49,159 nucleotides of DNA from NCBI GenBank assembly GCA_964617875.1, contig CAZUAI010000039.1:1-49159 (forward strand). The letters run 5' to 3'. This DNA comes from CAZMVY01 sp964617875. GTDB lineage: Bacteria > Planctomycetota > Phycisphaerae > UBA1845 > PWPN01. The position numbers were made by a program, and so were the translations under genes. Positions 26,286 to 34,687 of the stretch are shown piece by piece. Position 1 is the first letter of the stretch; each line of letters starts with the position of its first letter. The notes beneath the pieces are model-generated. The model was not told the origin of the DNA, ran no database searches, and saw only the letters and a program-made list of their open reading frames with translations.

Positions 26286-26546
26286 ATGTCCGAGCACTTG
26301 ATCGGCAAGGTCACGCATTACTTCGGGCGGCCGCACGTGGCGGCCATCGAGGTCACGGAGGGAGAACTGCACGTGGGCGATACCATCCACGTCGTCGGCC
26401 ACACGTCCGACTACGTGCACCGGGTGGAGTCCATGCAGATCGAGCACACGCCCGTGGAGGCGGCTCGCAAGGGCGATCGGATCGGTATCGTCTTTCCCGA
26501 ACACGTCCGCGAGCACGACAAGGTCTATCGCATCGAGCCCGACTGA
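26286..26546 (+). CDS. EF-Tu domain 2-like small protein
   Basis: An 86-residue single-domain beta-barrel. GKVTHYFGRPHVAAIEVTEG, GDTIHVVGHTSDY and VESMQIEHTPVEAARKGD correspond to the beta-barrel domain that follows the G domain in translation GTPases. No GTPase is attached. Free-standing proteins of this kind are widespread and often annotated as translation elongation factor-like, with no established function. AAAGGAGA lies 8 nt before the ATG. Confidence 0.85.
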   Translation: MSEHLIGKVTHYFGRPHVAAIEVTEGELHVGDTIHVVGHTSDYVHRVESMQIEHTPVEAARKGDRIGIVFPEHVREHDKVYRIEPD

Positions 26547-26645
26547 CCGCCCGCATCGGGTCTCGCTCGATGGACCGGACGCACTCCCGGATCGCCGGCA
26601 CGCCCGCGGTTCATCCTGAGTCGTCCTGCCCGGATTGTCGTGCAA

Positions 26646-27767
26646 TCACGCGCTGCGCCAGTGGATCCTTGCGGCGTACTCGCGCGAGACCTCGAGGAAT
26701 GCATTGTAGATCCCCTCGACATCGTCCGCGGGCCCGCACGTAAGGCACGGGATCGCGATGACATCGGGGGCGAGGGCCTCCATCACGCGGCGGTATTCCT
26801 CGAGATTCTGCCGCGGGCCCTCGGTGAACTCGAAGTAAATGACGCCCTGGCCGGCGAACGCCGTCTTGAAGGCGGCCAGGTCCTGCTTCGAGTACTGGTA
26901 CGCGAGATCGACGGCGTAGATCCGCGGGTCGTGCCACAGGTACTCGCCGGCGCACGGGTTCGGGCCGCAGTTGTGCAGCATGCCGCCGCCGAACCGGCGG
27001 TAGATCTTGTTGTTGTACGGCTTGCTGAACCGGTTGAAGCAGTCGGGCGAATACTGGGCCGAGATGTCGTCGGAGCAGTGGCCCTTGCGGCCCTCGGGGT
27101 GCCACCAGTAGGGGAAGTCCGTGCAGGTGACGTGCTCGATCCCGCCGGCGGCGTCGATGCACGCCTCGGCGAAGCGGATGAACACGTCCGCGATGAAGTC
27201 GGCCAGGTGGGCGAGCGCCTCCGGGGCCTCGTACATGGCCGTGAGGCACTGCACGCCGCCGAGCAGCGTGAACGCGACGTTCATCGCGCCGCCCATATCG
27301 AGGCAGGAGACGTAGACCTGGCCGTCCGTCCGCTCGACGAAGCTCCGGATCCGGCGAAGGCCCTCGGGGACGAGCCCGTCGGCGTGCGGGTCGGGCATTT
27401 TCAGGGCGTATGCGTCTTCGAGGTTCGCGAGCACCGGGCCCTTGATGTTGCAGGTCTGGTTGGGATCCTCGCCGAAGACGACCTCGCCGCCGAGCGCGCT
27501 CTCGATGACGACGCAGCCGACGTCCGGCCGCATCGACGGGATGTAGTCGTCCGGCACGCGGTCCAGCGACAGCCGCACCGACTCGAACTCGATCTGGAAC
27601 TGCTTGTCGGCGTCGAGGAAGTGCTCCTGCGTCGTGTAGCCCCAGGGGTTGTGGACCACGCGAAGCAGGATCGGAATGTGGTCCACCCGCCGGTAGTCCC
27701 AGACCCGGCGGATGTTCTCCTTCCGCCGTTCGATCTCGTCCATCATCGCCCGCGAGAGCGTCGCCAT
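26646..27767 (-). CDS. Uroporphyrinogen decarboxylase-family protein (MtaA/CmuA-like)
   Basis: A 373-residue URO-D-fold protein. The metal-ligand-like HNCGPNP segment and VIYFEFTEGPRQNLEEY near the C-terminus point to the corrinoid/methylthiol methyltransferase side of the family rather than haem HemE, whose substrate Arg/Asp motifs I do not see. Such proteins move methyl groups between methylated substrates and corrinoid or thiol carriers; no corrinoid protein is nearby, so the substrate is open. ATG 27767 has GGGGGA upstream. It is separated by about 200 nt from the acyl-CoA dehydrogenase gene upstream. Confidence 0.7.
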   Translation of the reverse strand: MATLSRAMMDEIERRKENIRRVWDYRRVDHIPILLRVVHNPWGYTTQEHFLDADKQFQIEFESVRLSLDRVPDDYIPSMRPDVGCVVIESALGGEVVFGEDPNQTCNIKGPVLANLEDAYALKMPDPHADGLVPEGLRRIRSFVERTDGQVYVSCLDMGGAMNVAFTLLGGVQCLTAMYEAPEALAHLADFIADVFIRFAEACIDAAGGIEHVTCTDFPYWWHPEGRKGHCSDDISAQYSPDCFNRFSKPYNNKIYRRFGGGMLHNCGPNPCAGEYLWHDPRIYAVDLAYQYSKQDLAAFKTAFAGQGVIYFEFTEGPRQNLEEYRRVMEALAPDVIAIPCLTCGPADDVEGIYNAFLEVSREYAARIHWRSA

Positions 27768-27965
27768 GTCGATCCCCCAGACCGTCCGTGCGGCCCGGCG
27801 ACAGGATAACCGCACCGGCCCGCGCCCCCCAAGCACCGGGTCGCGAAGCACGAAAGGGAGAACGCACGGGCAGGCACGGAAATCATGCCCCTGCCGCCGA
27901 AGCGGCGCGGCCCCCGGCGGCGAGACGGGCACCGGGTTCCCGACGAACACCAGCTCCCGGACCCG

Positions 27966-29717
27966 CTACGCAACCGACGGCACGGGACCGGCAAGGGTAT
28001 TGTAGTCCTGCAGGGCCGACACGTCGCCGCTGCACACGAGGTCGATATCGCGCCGGATCGTCGGCAGGTGCTGGCCGATGAACCGCTTCGTGACGCTGCG
28101 CTTGCGGTCGCTGGCCGTCGCCTGGCCGAGGAACAGGTGGCCGACCAGCACGGCAATCGCGGAATCGACGAGCCTGCGGCCGTAGAGGTCCATGTACTCG
28201 CTGCCGCGCTCCTTGACGAACGCGATGCCCTTCTGCACGAGTTGACGGCCTTCGATCAGCTTCGCTTTCAGCCCGGCCAGCGTTTCGTCGGCATACTCGC
28301 GCTGCTCGAACTCCTCGACGTGCTTTTCGAACGCCCCGGAGCAGACGCCGCGCACGGCCGCCACGATCTGCAACTGGCTGGTGCCCTCGTAGATCGTCGT
28401 GATGCGGGCGTCGCGGTAGTAGCGCTCGCTCGGGTAGTCCTGCATGTAGCCGGAGCCGCCGAGGACCTGGATCGCGTCGTAGGCGACCCGGCAGCACATC
28501 TCGGACGCATAGTACTTGCTCATCGGCGTCAACATGCTGTTGAGCCGCTTCCAGGTGCGGGCATCGGCCTTGCGGCGCTTGACCTCGTCGGCGTCGGTCG
28601 GCTTGTTGAACTCGAGGACGCGGAGGTTGTTGTTCTCCAGGTCGCACACCCGGCAGGTTTCGTAGGTCAGCGCGCGGGCGGCCTCGATGGCGATTTTCAT
28701 GTCCGAGACCATTTCGGCCACGGCCGGCAGCCGCTCGATCGGCACGCCGAACTGCTTCCGCGCGTTGGCGTAGCGCCGGGCGACGCGGAACGCCGCCTCG
28801 GCGATGCCGAGCGACTGGGCCGCGATGCCCACGCGGGCGCCGTTCATCAGGCTCATCACGTACGTGACGAGGCCGCGCTGCCGTTCGCCGATCAGCCTGG
28901 CCGGCGCGTCGTCGTAGACCAGCTCGCACGTCGGCGAGCCGTGGATGCCGAGCTTGTGCTCGAGGTGCCGCACGCGGACCCGCGGGCCGCGCTCGGCCAG
29001 GAACAGGCTGAGGCCGCGCCCGTCCTTGATGTCCGGCTCGCTGCGGGCGAGCGTCAGGAGGATCTCGCCGCAGCCGTTCGTGATGAACCGCTTGACGCCC
29101 GTCAGCCGCCACTGGCCGTCGGTGTCCTGCCAGGCCCGGAGGCTGACGGCCTGCAGGTCGCTGCCGGCGTCCGGCTCCGTCAGCACCATCGCGCCGGTCA
29201 GCTCGCCGTTCGAGAACCGCGGCAGGTATTCGTCCTTGATCTCCCGGCTGGCGAAGGCGTGGATCGTCTCCGCGATGCCCTGCAGGCCGAAGAGGTTCAT
29301 CAGCGAGCCGTCGGCGCGGCTGATGATCTCGGTTGCCATCGTGTAGACGAGCACGGGGCAGTTGAGCCCCCCGTACTCGCGCGGGAGCGTGAAGCCCATC
29401 AGGTCGGCCTGCGAGAGGACCTTGAGGTTCTCCTTCACGCCCTTGCCCAGCGTGACGGTGCCGTCGTCGTTGAGGTGGTTGCCCTCGGCGTCCACCTCCT
29501 CGGCCCGCGGCGCGATCGAGTTGCCCGCGACGTCGCCGACGATCGTCAGGACCCGCCGGTAGTGGTCGATCGCATCGGCGGCATCGACCGGCGCGTACTC
29601 CGCGCCCGGTCCCGTATTGCGTGTGAAGCCGTCCTCCTGGACGTTCGCGAGCGCCGCCAGGTCCAGGTGCTCGAAGAGGAATACGATGTCGTCGTTGTCC
29701 GTGAAGAAGTTGGGCAT
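27966..29717 (-). CDS. Acyl-CoA dehydrogenase, large form
   Basis: A 583-residue FAD-dependent acyl-CoA dehydrogenase. Recognisable parts are GAMVLTEPDAGSDL (FAD/substrate loop), the RVGIAAQSLGIAEAAF helix, YANARKQFGVPI and the catalytic-Glu segment ITTIYEGTSQLQ. An extra C-terminal domain of about 150 residues (from about 440) marks the large class with a four-helix tail. It follows EtfA by 2 nt, so electrons should pass directly to the co-encoded flavoprotein. No other beta-oxidation gene is nearby, leaving the acyl substrate unknown. Confidence 0.88.
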   Translation of the reverse strand: MPNFFTDNDDIVFLFEHLDLAALANVQEDGFTRNTGPGAEYAPVDAADAIDHYRRVLTIVGDVAGNSIAPRAEEVDAEGNHLNDDGTVTLGKGVKENLKVLSQADLMGFTLPREYGGLNCPVLVYTMATEIISRADGSLMNLFGLQGIAETIHAFASREIKDEYLPRFSNGELTGAMVLTEPDAGSDLQAVSLRAWQDTDGQWRLTGVKRFITNGCGEILLTLARSEPDIKDGRGLSLFLAERGPRVRVRHLEHKLGIHGSPTCELVYDDAPARLIGERQRGLVTYVMSLMNGARVGIAAQSLGIAEAAFRVARRYANARKQFGVPIERLPAVAEMVSDMKIAIEAARALTYETCRVCDLENNNLRVLEFNKPTDADEVKRRKADARTWKRLNSMLTPMSKYYASEMCCRVAYDAIQVLGGSGYMQDYPSERYYRDARITTIYEGTSQLQIVAAVRGVCSGAFEKHVEEFEQREYADETLAGLKAKLIEGRQLVQKGIAFVKERGSEYMDLYGRRLVDSAIAVLVGHLFLGQATASDRKRSVTKRFIGQHLPTIRRDIDLVCSGDVSALQDYNTLAGPVPSVA

Positions 29718-29719
29718 TG

Positions 29720-30748
29720 TCAGTTCTTTTCCTTGATTGCCTTGATCATCATCGGGATGACCTTGTTCAGGTCGCCGACGATGCCGTAGTGGGCGACCGA
29801 GAAGATCGGGGCTTCCTTGTCCCAGTTGATCGCAATGATCTTGGCCGATTCCTCCATGCCCGCCCGGTGCTGCACCGCACCGCTGATCCCGCAGGCGATG
29901 TAGAGGGCCGGCCGCACGGTCGTGCCCGTCTGGCCGACCTGGTGCTCCTTGCCGATGAAGCCGCCGTCCACCGCCGCACGCGACGCCCCGACGACGCCGC
30001 CGATCGCCCCCGCCAGGTCGTGGATGAGCTTGAAATTGTCCCTGCTCCCCACACCGCCGCCCCCGGCCACGATCACCCGGGCCGCCTTCAGGTTCACCTT
30101 CCGCGGCTCGCGCGTCCGCTCGATCAGCCGCACGGCCAGATCGAAGTCGTTGAACGTCACCTTCTCGTCGATGATCTGGCCGCTCCGCCTCGGGTCGCCC
30201 GCGCCCATCCGCATTACGCCCTCGCGGACGGTCGCCATCTGCGGCCAGCGGTCGAAGTTCACGATCGTCGCGATGATGTTCCCGCCGAACGCCGGCCGGA
30301 TCTGCAGCAGCAGGTCCTTGTGCACCTGCTTCGACCGCGGGTCGGTGTAGTCGCCGATCTCGAGGTCGGTGCAGTCGGCCGTCAGGCCCGCCTTCATCTC
30401 CGATGCGACGCGCGGCGCGAGGTCGCGCCCCAGCGCCGTCGCCCCGTAGATCACGATCTGCGGCTTGTGCTTCGCGATCAGCTGGCACATCGCCCGCGCG
30501 TACGGCAGCGTGCGGTAGTGCTCGAGCTGCGTGTCGTGAACGCAGTACACCTTGTCGGCGCCGTGCGCGATCAGGCGGTACGACAATTCGCGTACGTTCC
30601 ACCCCGGCAGCACCGCGGCCATCTTCACGCCGAGCCGGTCGGCCAGCTCCCGCGCCTTGCCGCACAATTCGAGCGAGACCTCGTTCAGGCTCTCGTCTTC
30701 CTGTTCCGCAAAGACCCAGACTTCGCCCTGGCGATTTGGTTCGATCAT
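29720..30748 (-). CDS. etfA: Electron transfer flavoprotein alpha subunit
   Basis: A 342-residue EtfA. The C-terminal FAD-binding part contains GGGGVGSRDNFKLIHDLA, VGASRAAVDGGFI and QVGQTGTTVRPALYIACGIS, all hallmark segments. With EtfB it accepts electrons from the acyl-CoA dehydrogenase encoded just downstream. It lies 39 nt after EtfB. Confidence 0.93.
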   Translation of the reverse strand: MIEPNRQGEVWVFAEQEDESLNEVSLELCGKARELADRLGVKMAAVLPGWNVRELSYRLIAHGADKVYCVHDTQLEHYRTLPYARAMCQLIAKHKPQIVIYGATALGRDLAPRVASEMKAGLTADCTDLEIGDYTDPRSKQVHKDLLLQIRPAFGGNIIATIVNFDRWPQMATVREGVMRMGAGDPRRSGQIIDEKVTFNDFDLAVRLIERTREPRKVNLKAARVIVAGGGGVGSRDNFKLIHDLAGAIGGVVGASRAAVDGGFIGKEHQVGQTGTTVRPALYIACGISGAVQHRAGMEESAKIIAINWDKEAPIFSVAHYGIVGDLNKVIPMMIKAIKEKN

Positions 30749-30787
30749 TAGATGCTTGATCCGTTCTTCCGTTGTTCCGTCAGTCCG

Positions 30788-31702
30788 TCATCCGAGCGTA
30801 TGGTCCTTGATCAACTCGTGGATCATCTGCTTGACGCCTTCTTCCGTGGGCGGCACGGCCGTGTGGCCTTCCTTGGTCAGCACGATCGACTGAATGCGGT
30901 GCACCTTCGTCGGTGATCCGCTGACACCGCACCATGCCAGGTCCGCCTCCACGGTGTCCAGGTTCCACGTCTCGATCAGCAGGCCCCTGGCCTTGAGATC
31001 GGCGACACGGCGGGCCGCTTCGGCCTGCCGCTCGGCGTCGCCGGCGTTCGGCATCGCCGTCGCCACTTCCTTCGCCACCTCATCCGCCGATCGGGCGCGC
31101 TTGCATCGCATCACCCGCTTGGCCGAAGCCGGCCGCGGCTCGTTGGCGATGTCCAGCACCGTCAGCAGCGCCGGCAGGGGCACATCGAGCACCTCCCACC
31201 CGTTGCCGACGTTTCGCCGTACCCGCGCCCGGCGATCGCTCAGTTCAACGAACCGCTCGAAATAGCTGACCTGCGGCAGCCCGAGCTTCTCGGCAAGCTG
31301 CGGCCCGACCTGGGCCGTGTCGCCGTCGATCGCCTGCCGTCCGCAGAAAACCAGATCCACTTTGCCCAGCTTCCGGACGACGCGACTCAGAATGTAGCTC
31401 GTCGCCAGTGTGTCGCTGGCCGCCGCCCGCCGATCCGTCAACAGAAGGACCCGATCCGCCCCGCGATAGAGGCACTCCCGAAGCACCTCGCAGGCCGCCG
31501 GCGGGCCCATCGTGACGGCGGTTACCGTCCCCCCGTAACGCTCGCGGACTTCGAGTGCCGCTTCAAGAGCATTCAGATCTTCGGGGTTGAAAATCGCGGG
31601 CAGGGCGGCCCGGTTCACCGTCCCGTCTTCCTTCATCGCCTCGGCGGTCACGTTGGCGGTGTCCGGAACCTGCTTGACGCATACCACGCAGTCGTAGCTC
31701 AA
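30788..31702 (-). CDS. etfB: Electron transfer flavoprotein beta subunit
   Basis: A 304-residue EtfB, slightly longer than the usual 250-260 because of a C-terminal extension. CVKQVPDTANV at the N-terminus, VDLVFCGRQAIDGDTAQVGP and LPALLTVLDIANEPRPAS are family signatures. The DGDTAQVGP version of the AMP/NADH-site loop is the one found in many anaerobe-type ETFs. TTG 31702 is chosen because GGAGAG lies about 7 nt before it and the protein then begins exactly at the first strand; ATG 31765 is an unsupported extension. Confidence 0.9.
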   Translation of the reverse strand: MSYDCVVCVKQVPDTANVTAEAMKEDGTVNRAALPAIFNPEDLNALEAALEVRERYGGTVTAVTMGPPAACEVLRECLYRGADRVLLLTDRRAAASDTLATSYILSRVVRKLGKVDLVFCGRQAIDGDTAQVGPQLAEKLGLPQVSYFERFVELSDRRARVRRNVGNGWEVLDVPLPALLTVLDIANEPRPASAKRVMRCKRARSADEVAKEVATAMPNAGDAERQAEAARRVADLKARGLLIETWNLDTVEADLAWCGVSGSPTKVHRIQSIVLTKEGHTAVPPTEEGVKQMIHELIKDHTLG

Positions 31703-31845
31703 TCGAACTCTCCGTAGGGTAGCCGCGCCGAAACACAACAAAAACCCGCGGAAAGTTAACGGCACCGCCGCTGTCCGTCAAGCACCTTGATCCGCACGTC
31801 CGCCGCGGATACGTTCGTGGCCGTCCTGAAACCAAGGAGCCGCGC

Positions 31846-33108
31846 ATGAAGATCCTGCATGGAACGCTTCTCCAGCCTCGAGACCCCGGCCGGTGCGATG
31901 TCATGCCGCAGACGGTTGTGCGGATCGGCGATGACGGGCGCATCGCCGAGGTCGGCCATGACGCGACGAAGGCCAGGGATGTCGTCGGGGGGGACGGATG
32001 CTGGATCCTTCCGGGGTTCGTCGATGCCCACCTCCATCTGCCGCAGTGGGATCGCCGTGGCATCGACGGGCTCCCGTTGCGAGACTGGCAGGAGAAGGTG
32101 GTCCGGCCGGCTGAGGCCCGCTTCGCCGATGCTGCGCTCGCCGAACGGCTGACCGAGGAGTTCGTCACCGGCCTGATCCGCCGCGGGACGACGACGGCCG
32201 TGGCATTTGGCAGCCCGTTTGCCGAGGCGACTGACCGGGCATTTCAGGTCTTCGCGCGGCGCGGCTTCCGGGCCGTCTTCGGCAAGGTGCTCAGCGACGC
32301 CCAGTGTCCGAAGATCGCCGCCGAGCCCGCTGACAAGGCACTCGACGAGTCCCGGGCGCTTGCGGCCCGCTGGCACGGAGCCGAGAACGGCCGGCTCAGC
32401 TACGCCTTCAGCCCGCGGACGCCCGTCTGCTGCACCGAAAAGCTATTGCGCGGCGCTGCGGCGCTGGCCGATATGCTTCACTGCTACGTTCAGACGCACG
32501 TGGCGGAGTCGCGGGCCGACGTCGCCGCCGTCCGCGAGGCCTACCCGGACCAGCTCGACGATATCGACGTGCTCGCGGAGATGGGCCTTCTCAAGCCGAA
32601 GACGCTGCTGGGCCACGGCGTGTTCCTCAACCAGCAGCAGCGGAATCAGGTGGCCGCCGCCAGGACGGGGGTGGTGCACTGCCCGACGGCGAACCTGTTC
32701 CTCGAAGCGGGCATCATGGATTACGTGGCCCACCGCGCGGCGGGCATCCGCATGGCACTCGGCAGCAGCATCGCTGGCGGGCCGGAGCCCTTCATGCCGC
32801 GTGTGGCCGTCGAGTGCCTCCAGAGCGCCAAGGCCCTGAAGGTCCACGCCATGCCGCGCGTATCGTACGCCGCCCCGTCACCGGCCGAAGCGTGGTGGAT
32901 CCTCACGCGGGGCGCCGCCGAGGCCCTCAGCATGGCCGACCGGATCGGCACGATCGCCCCCGGCCATGAGGCCGACTGCCTGGTGGTGCGGCCGGAGAAG
33001 TGGCTGGCCGACTTCCCGCCGGAGCAGCAGGTATCCGCGCTGCTCTATACGATCGCCCCGAGCCAGATCGAGCACGTCTTCATCGCCGGGAAGCGCGTCG
33101 GACCGTAG
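31846..33108 (+). CDS. Guanine deaminase-like amidohydrolase lacking the metal-site Asp
   Basis: A 420-residue amidohydrolase most like guanine deaminase, which converts guanine to xanthine. The metal HxH is in FVDAHLHLPQWD, later His ligands are in THVAES and LLGHGVFL, and VVHCPTANLFLEAG is typical. The segment that normally reads LGTD[VI]xGG is LGSSIAGG, placing Ser308 where the metal/catalytic Asp belongs. Either the chemistry is altered or the protein is inactive. ATG 31846 is preceded by AAGGAG. It is divergent from the etf operon. Confidence 0.75.
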   Translation: MKILHGTLLQPRDPGRCDVMPQTVVRIGDDGRIAEVGHDATKARDVVGGDGCWILPGFVDAHLHLPQWDRRGIDGLPLRDWQEKVVRPAEARFADAALAERLTEEFVTGLIRRGTTTAVAFGSPFAEATDRAFQVFARRGFRAVFGKVLSDAQCPKIAAEPADKALDESRALAARWHGAENGRLSYAFSPRTPVCCTEKLLRGAAALADMLHCYVQTHVAESRADVAAVREAYPDQLDDIDVLAEMGLLKPKTLLGHGVFLNQQQRNQVAAARTGVVHCPTANLFLEAGIMDYVAHRAAGIRMALGSSIAGGPEPFMPRVAVECLQSAKALKVHAMPRVSYAAPSPAEAWWILTRGAAEALSMADRIGTIAPGHEADCLVVRPEKWLADFPPEQQVSALLYTIAPSQIEHVFIAGKRVGP

Positions 33109-33154
33109 CGACGCAGACGAACGGGCATCGGGGAAGAGGGTTCCGGCGAGTTCC

Positions 33155-34687
33155 ATGATCCCCCGCTGTGGCAATGCCGTGATCATCGTCGCGCTGGCGG
33201 TCGGCTTCTTCCTTGTTCCTGCCGGCATCACCTTCCCTAACCTGCGAGATCCCGCACTGCCGAGCGACGGCGTGCCGCGCTGTGCGGTGCGATGGCATCG
33301 CTCGCTCTCGCCGCGATACGAACGCTGGGCCCGCGACCGCCTGACGAGCGGCCAGGGCGGCAACGCCAACACGAGCAACATCTCGGGCACCGAGTGGCCG
33401 CTGTTCGGTTCGGTCTTCTACCTGTGGGCGACGGAGGCCCTGCAGGCCGCATGGGAGAAAGACCACTCCATCTCGCCCGATGCGCCGAGGGACTATGCGC
33501 GGGGGGCCGTCGACGCGGTAGCCGCCCTGGTCGTCGACACCGGCCACGCCGCCTGGGTCCGCAAGCACTGGGGCAACGATTACCTCCACAACGAGAACCT
33601 CTTCTACCGGGCGCTGCTCATCGCCGCGATGACCTGCCACGCAAAGCTCACGGGGACCGACATCTACCTCCCCATGCTCCGCGACCAGGTGGAGGCGCTC
33701 TCGCAGGCGATCGACGCATCACCGTACGGTCTCCTGAACGACTACCCCGGCGAGTGCTATCCTACCGACGTGCTCGGGGCCGTCGCGATCATCCGCCGTG
33801 CCGACGCCGTCCTCGGCACTGACCATTCCGCGTTCGTTCGCCGTGCCATGCGCGCGTTTCAGCGGCCGCTGCTCGATGCCACGGGCCTGCCGCCGTACTC
33901 CGCCAATCCCCGAACGGGCCAGATCGAGGGCCGTTCGCGTGGCTGCGGCAACTCGTTCATGCTCATCTGGCTGCCCGAGTTGTGGCCGGACCTCGCCGGG
34001 ACGTGATACAACGCCTACGATCGCCATTTCTGGCAACACCGCTGGACGGCGGACGGCTTCCGCGAGTTCCCGAAAGATGTGACGGGGCGGGACTGGTACA
34101 TGGACGTTGACTCGGGCCCCGTGTTGGCCGGCCACGGGTTTGCCGCTTGCGCATTCGGCGTCGGGGCGGCGAGGGCCAACGGTCGTTTCGACCGCGCCTG
34201 GCCGCTCGCGGCGGAGATGCTTGTCACGTGCTGGCCGCTGCTCGACAACACGCTGGCGGGCCCGCGGATCCTGTCCAACGCTGTCGATGCCCCGTACCTG
34301 GGCGAGGCAGGCGTTCTGTTCGTCCTGACCCGAAGACCCGCCGGCCCAACCACCACCGCGGCAGCCGGCGGCCTGCCGGGCTTTGCGTGCATCGTTCTCG
34401 CGGTCTACGCGCTGGTCGGCGTGGTCCCGCCGATACTGGCGGTGCGCGGCCTCCGTCGATGGCGACGGCAAGCCGCCCGGCAGCGCATTCCGCTGCCGCG
34501 CGTGCAAACGGCAGTCTGGGCCGTGCTCGTCGGCGGCGGCCTCGTCGCAGCGGCCGTCGCGGCTGTGCGGATCGGGTTGTTCGCCCTGCTATTCGCCCAA
34601 CTGCTGCCCCGGCGCTCGCGCGCGGTCACTGAGCGGCTGTCGGCGGATACGGGACGTAGATCGTCCGCGCCCAGTACGTCGCCTTGA
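33155..34687 (+). pseudogene. Membrane-anchored protein split by an in-frame TGA
   Basis: Two same-frame pieces form one continuous protein: 33155-34003 (283 residues) and, after TGA at 34004-34006, 34007-34687 (226 residues). The first begins with a membrane segment (VIIVALAVGFFLVPAG) and contains helical, possibly alpha/alpha-barrel-like stretches such as GTEWPLFGSVFYLW and LNDYPGECYPTDVL. The second continues YNAYDRHFWQHRW and ends with two membrane segments. Protein-like composition runs straight across the stop, so this is probably a recent nonsense mutation or a sequencing error (TGG or CGA to TGA). I do not know the function. It overlaps the convergent lipoprotein gene by 62 nt. Confidence 0.65.

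Noticed and set aside
26577..26645. A coding gene between the EF-Tu-like and URO-D genes
   Set aside because: The gap is short and the frames crossing it are shadows of the convergent URO-D-family gene.
34004..34043. Selenocysteine codon at the in-frame TGA
   Set aside because: No convincing SECIS-type stem-loop follows, and the flanking residues do not resemble a redox active site.
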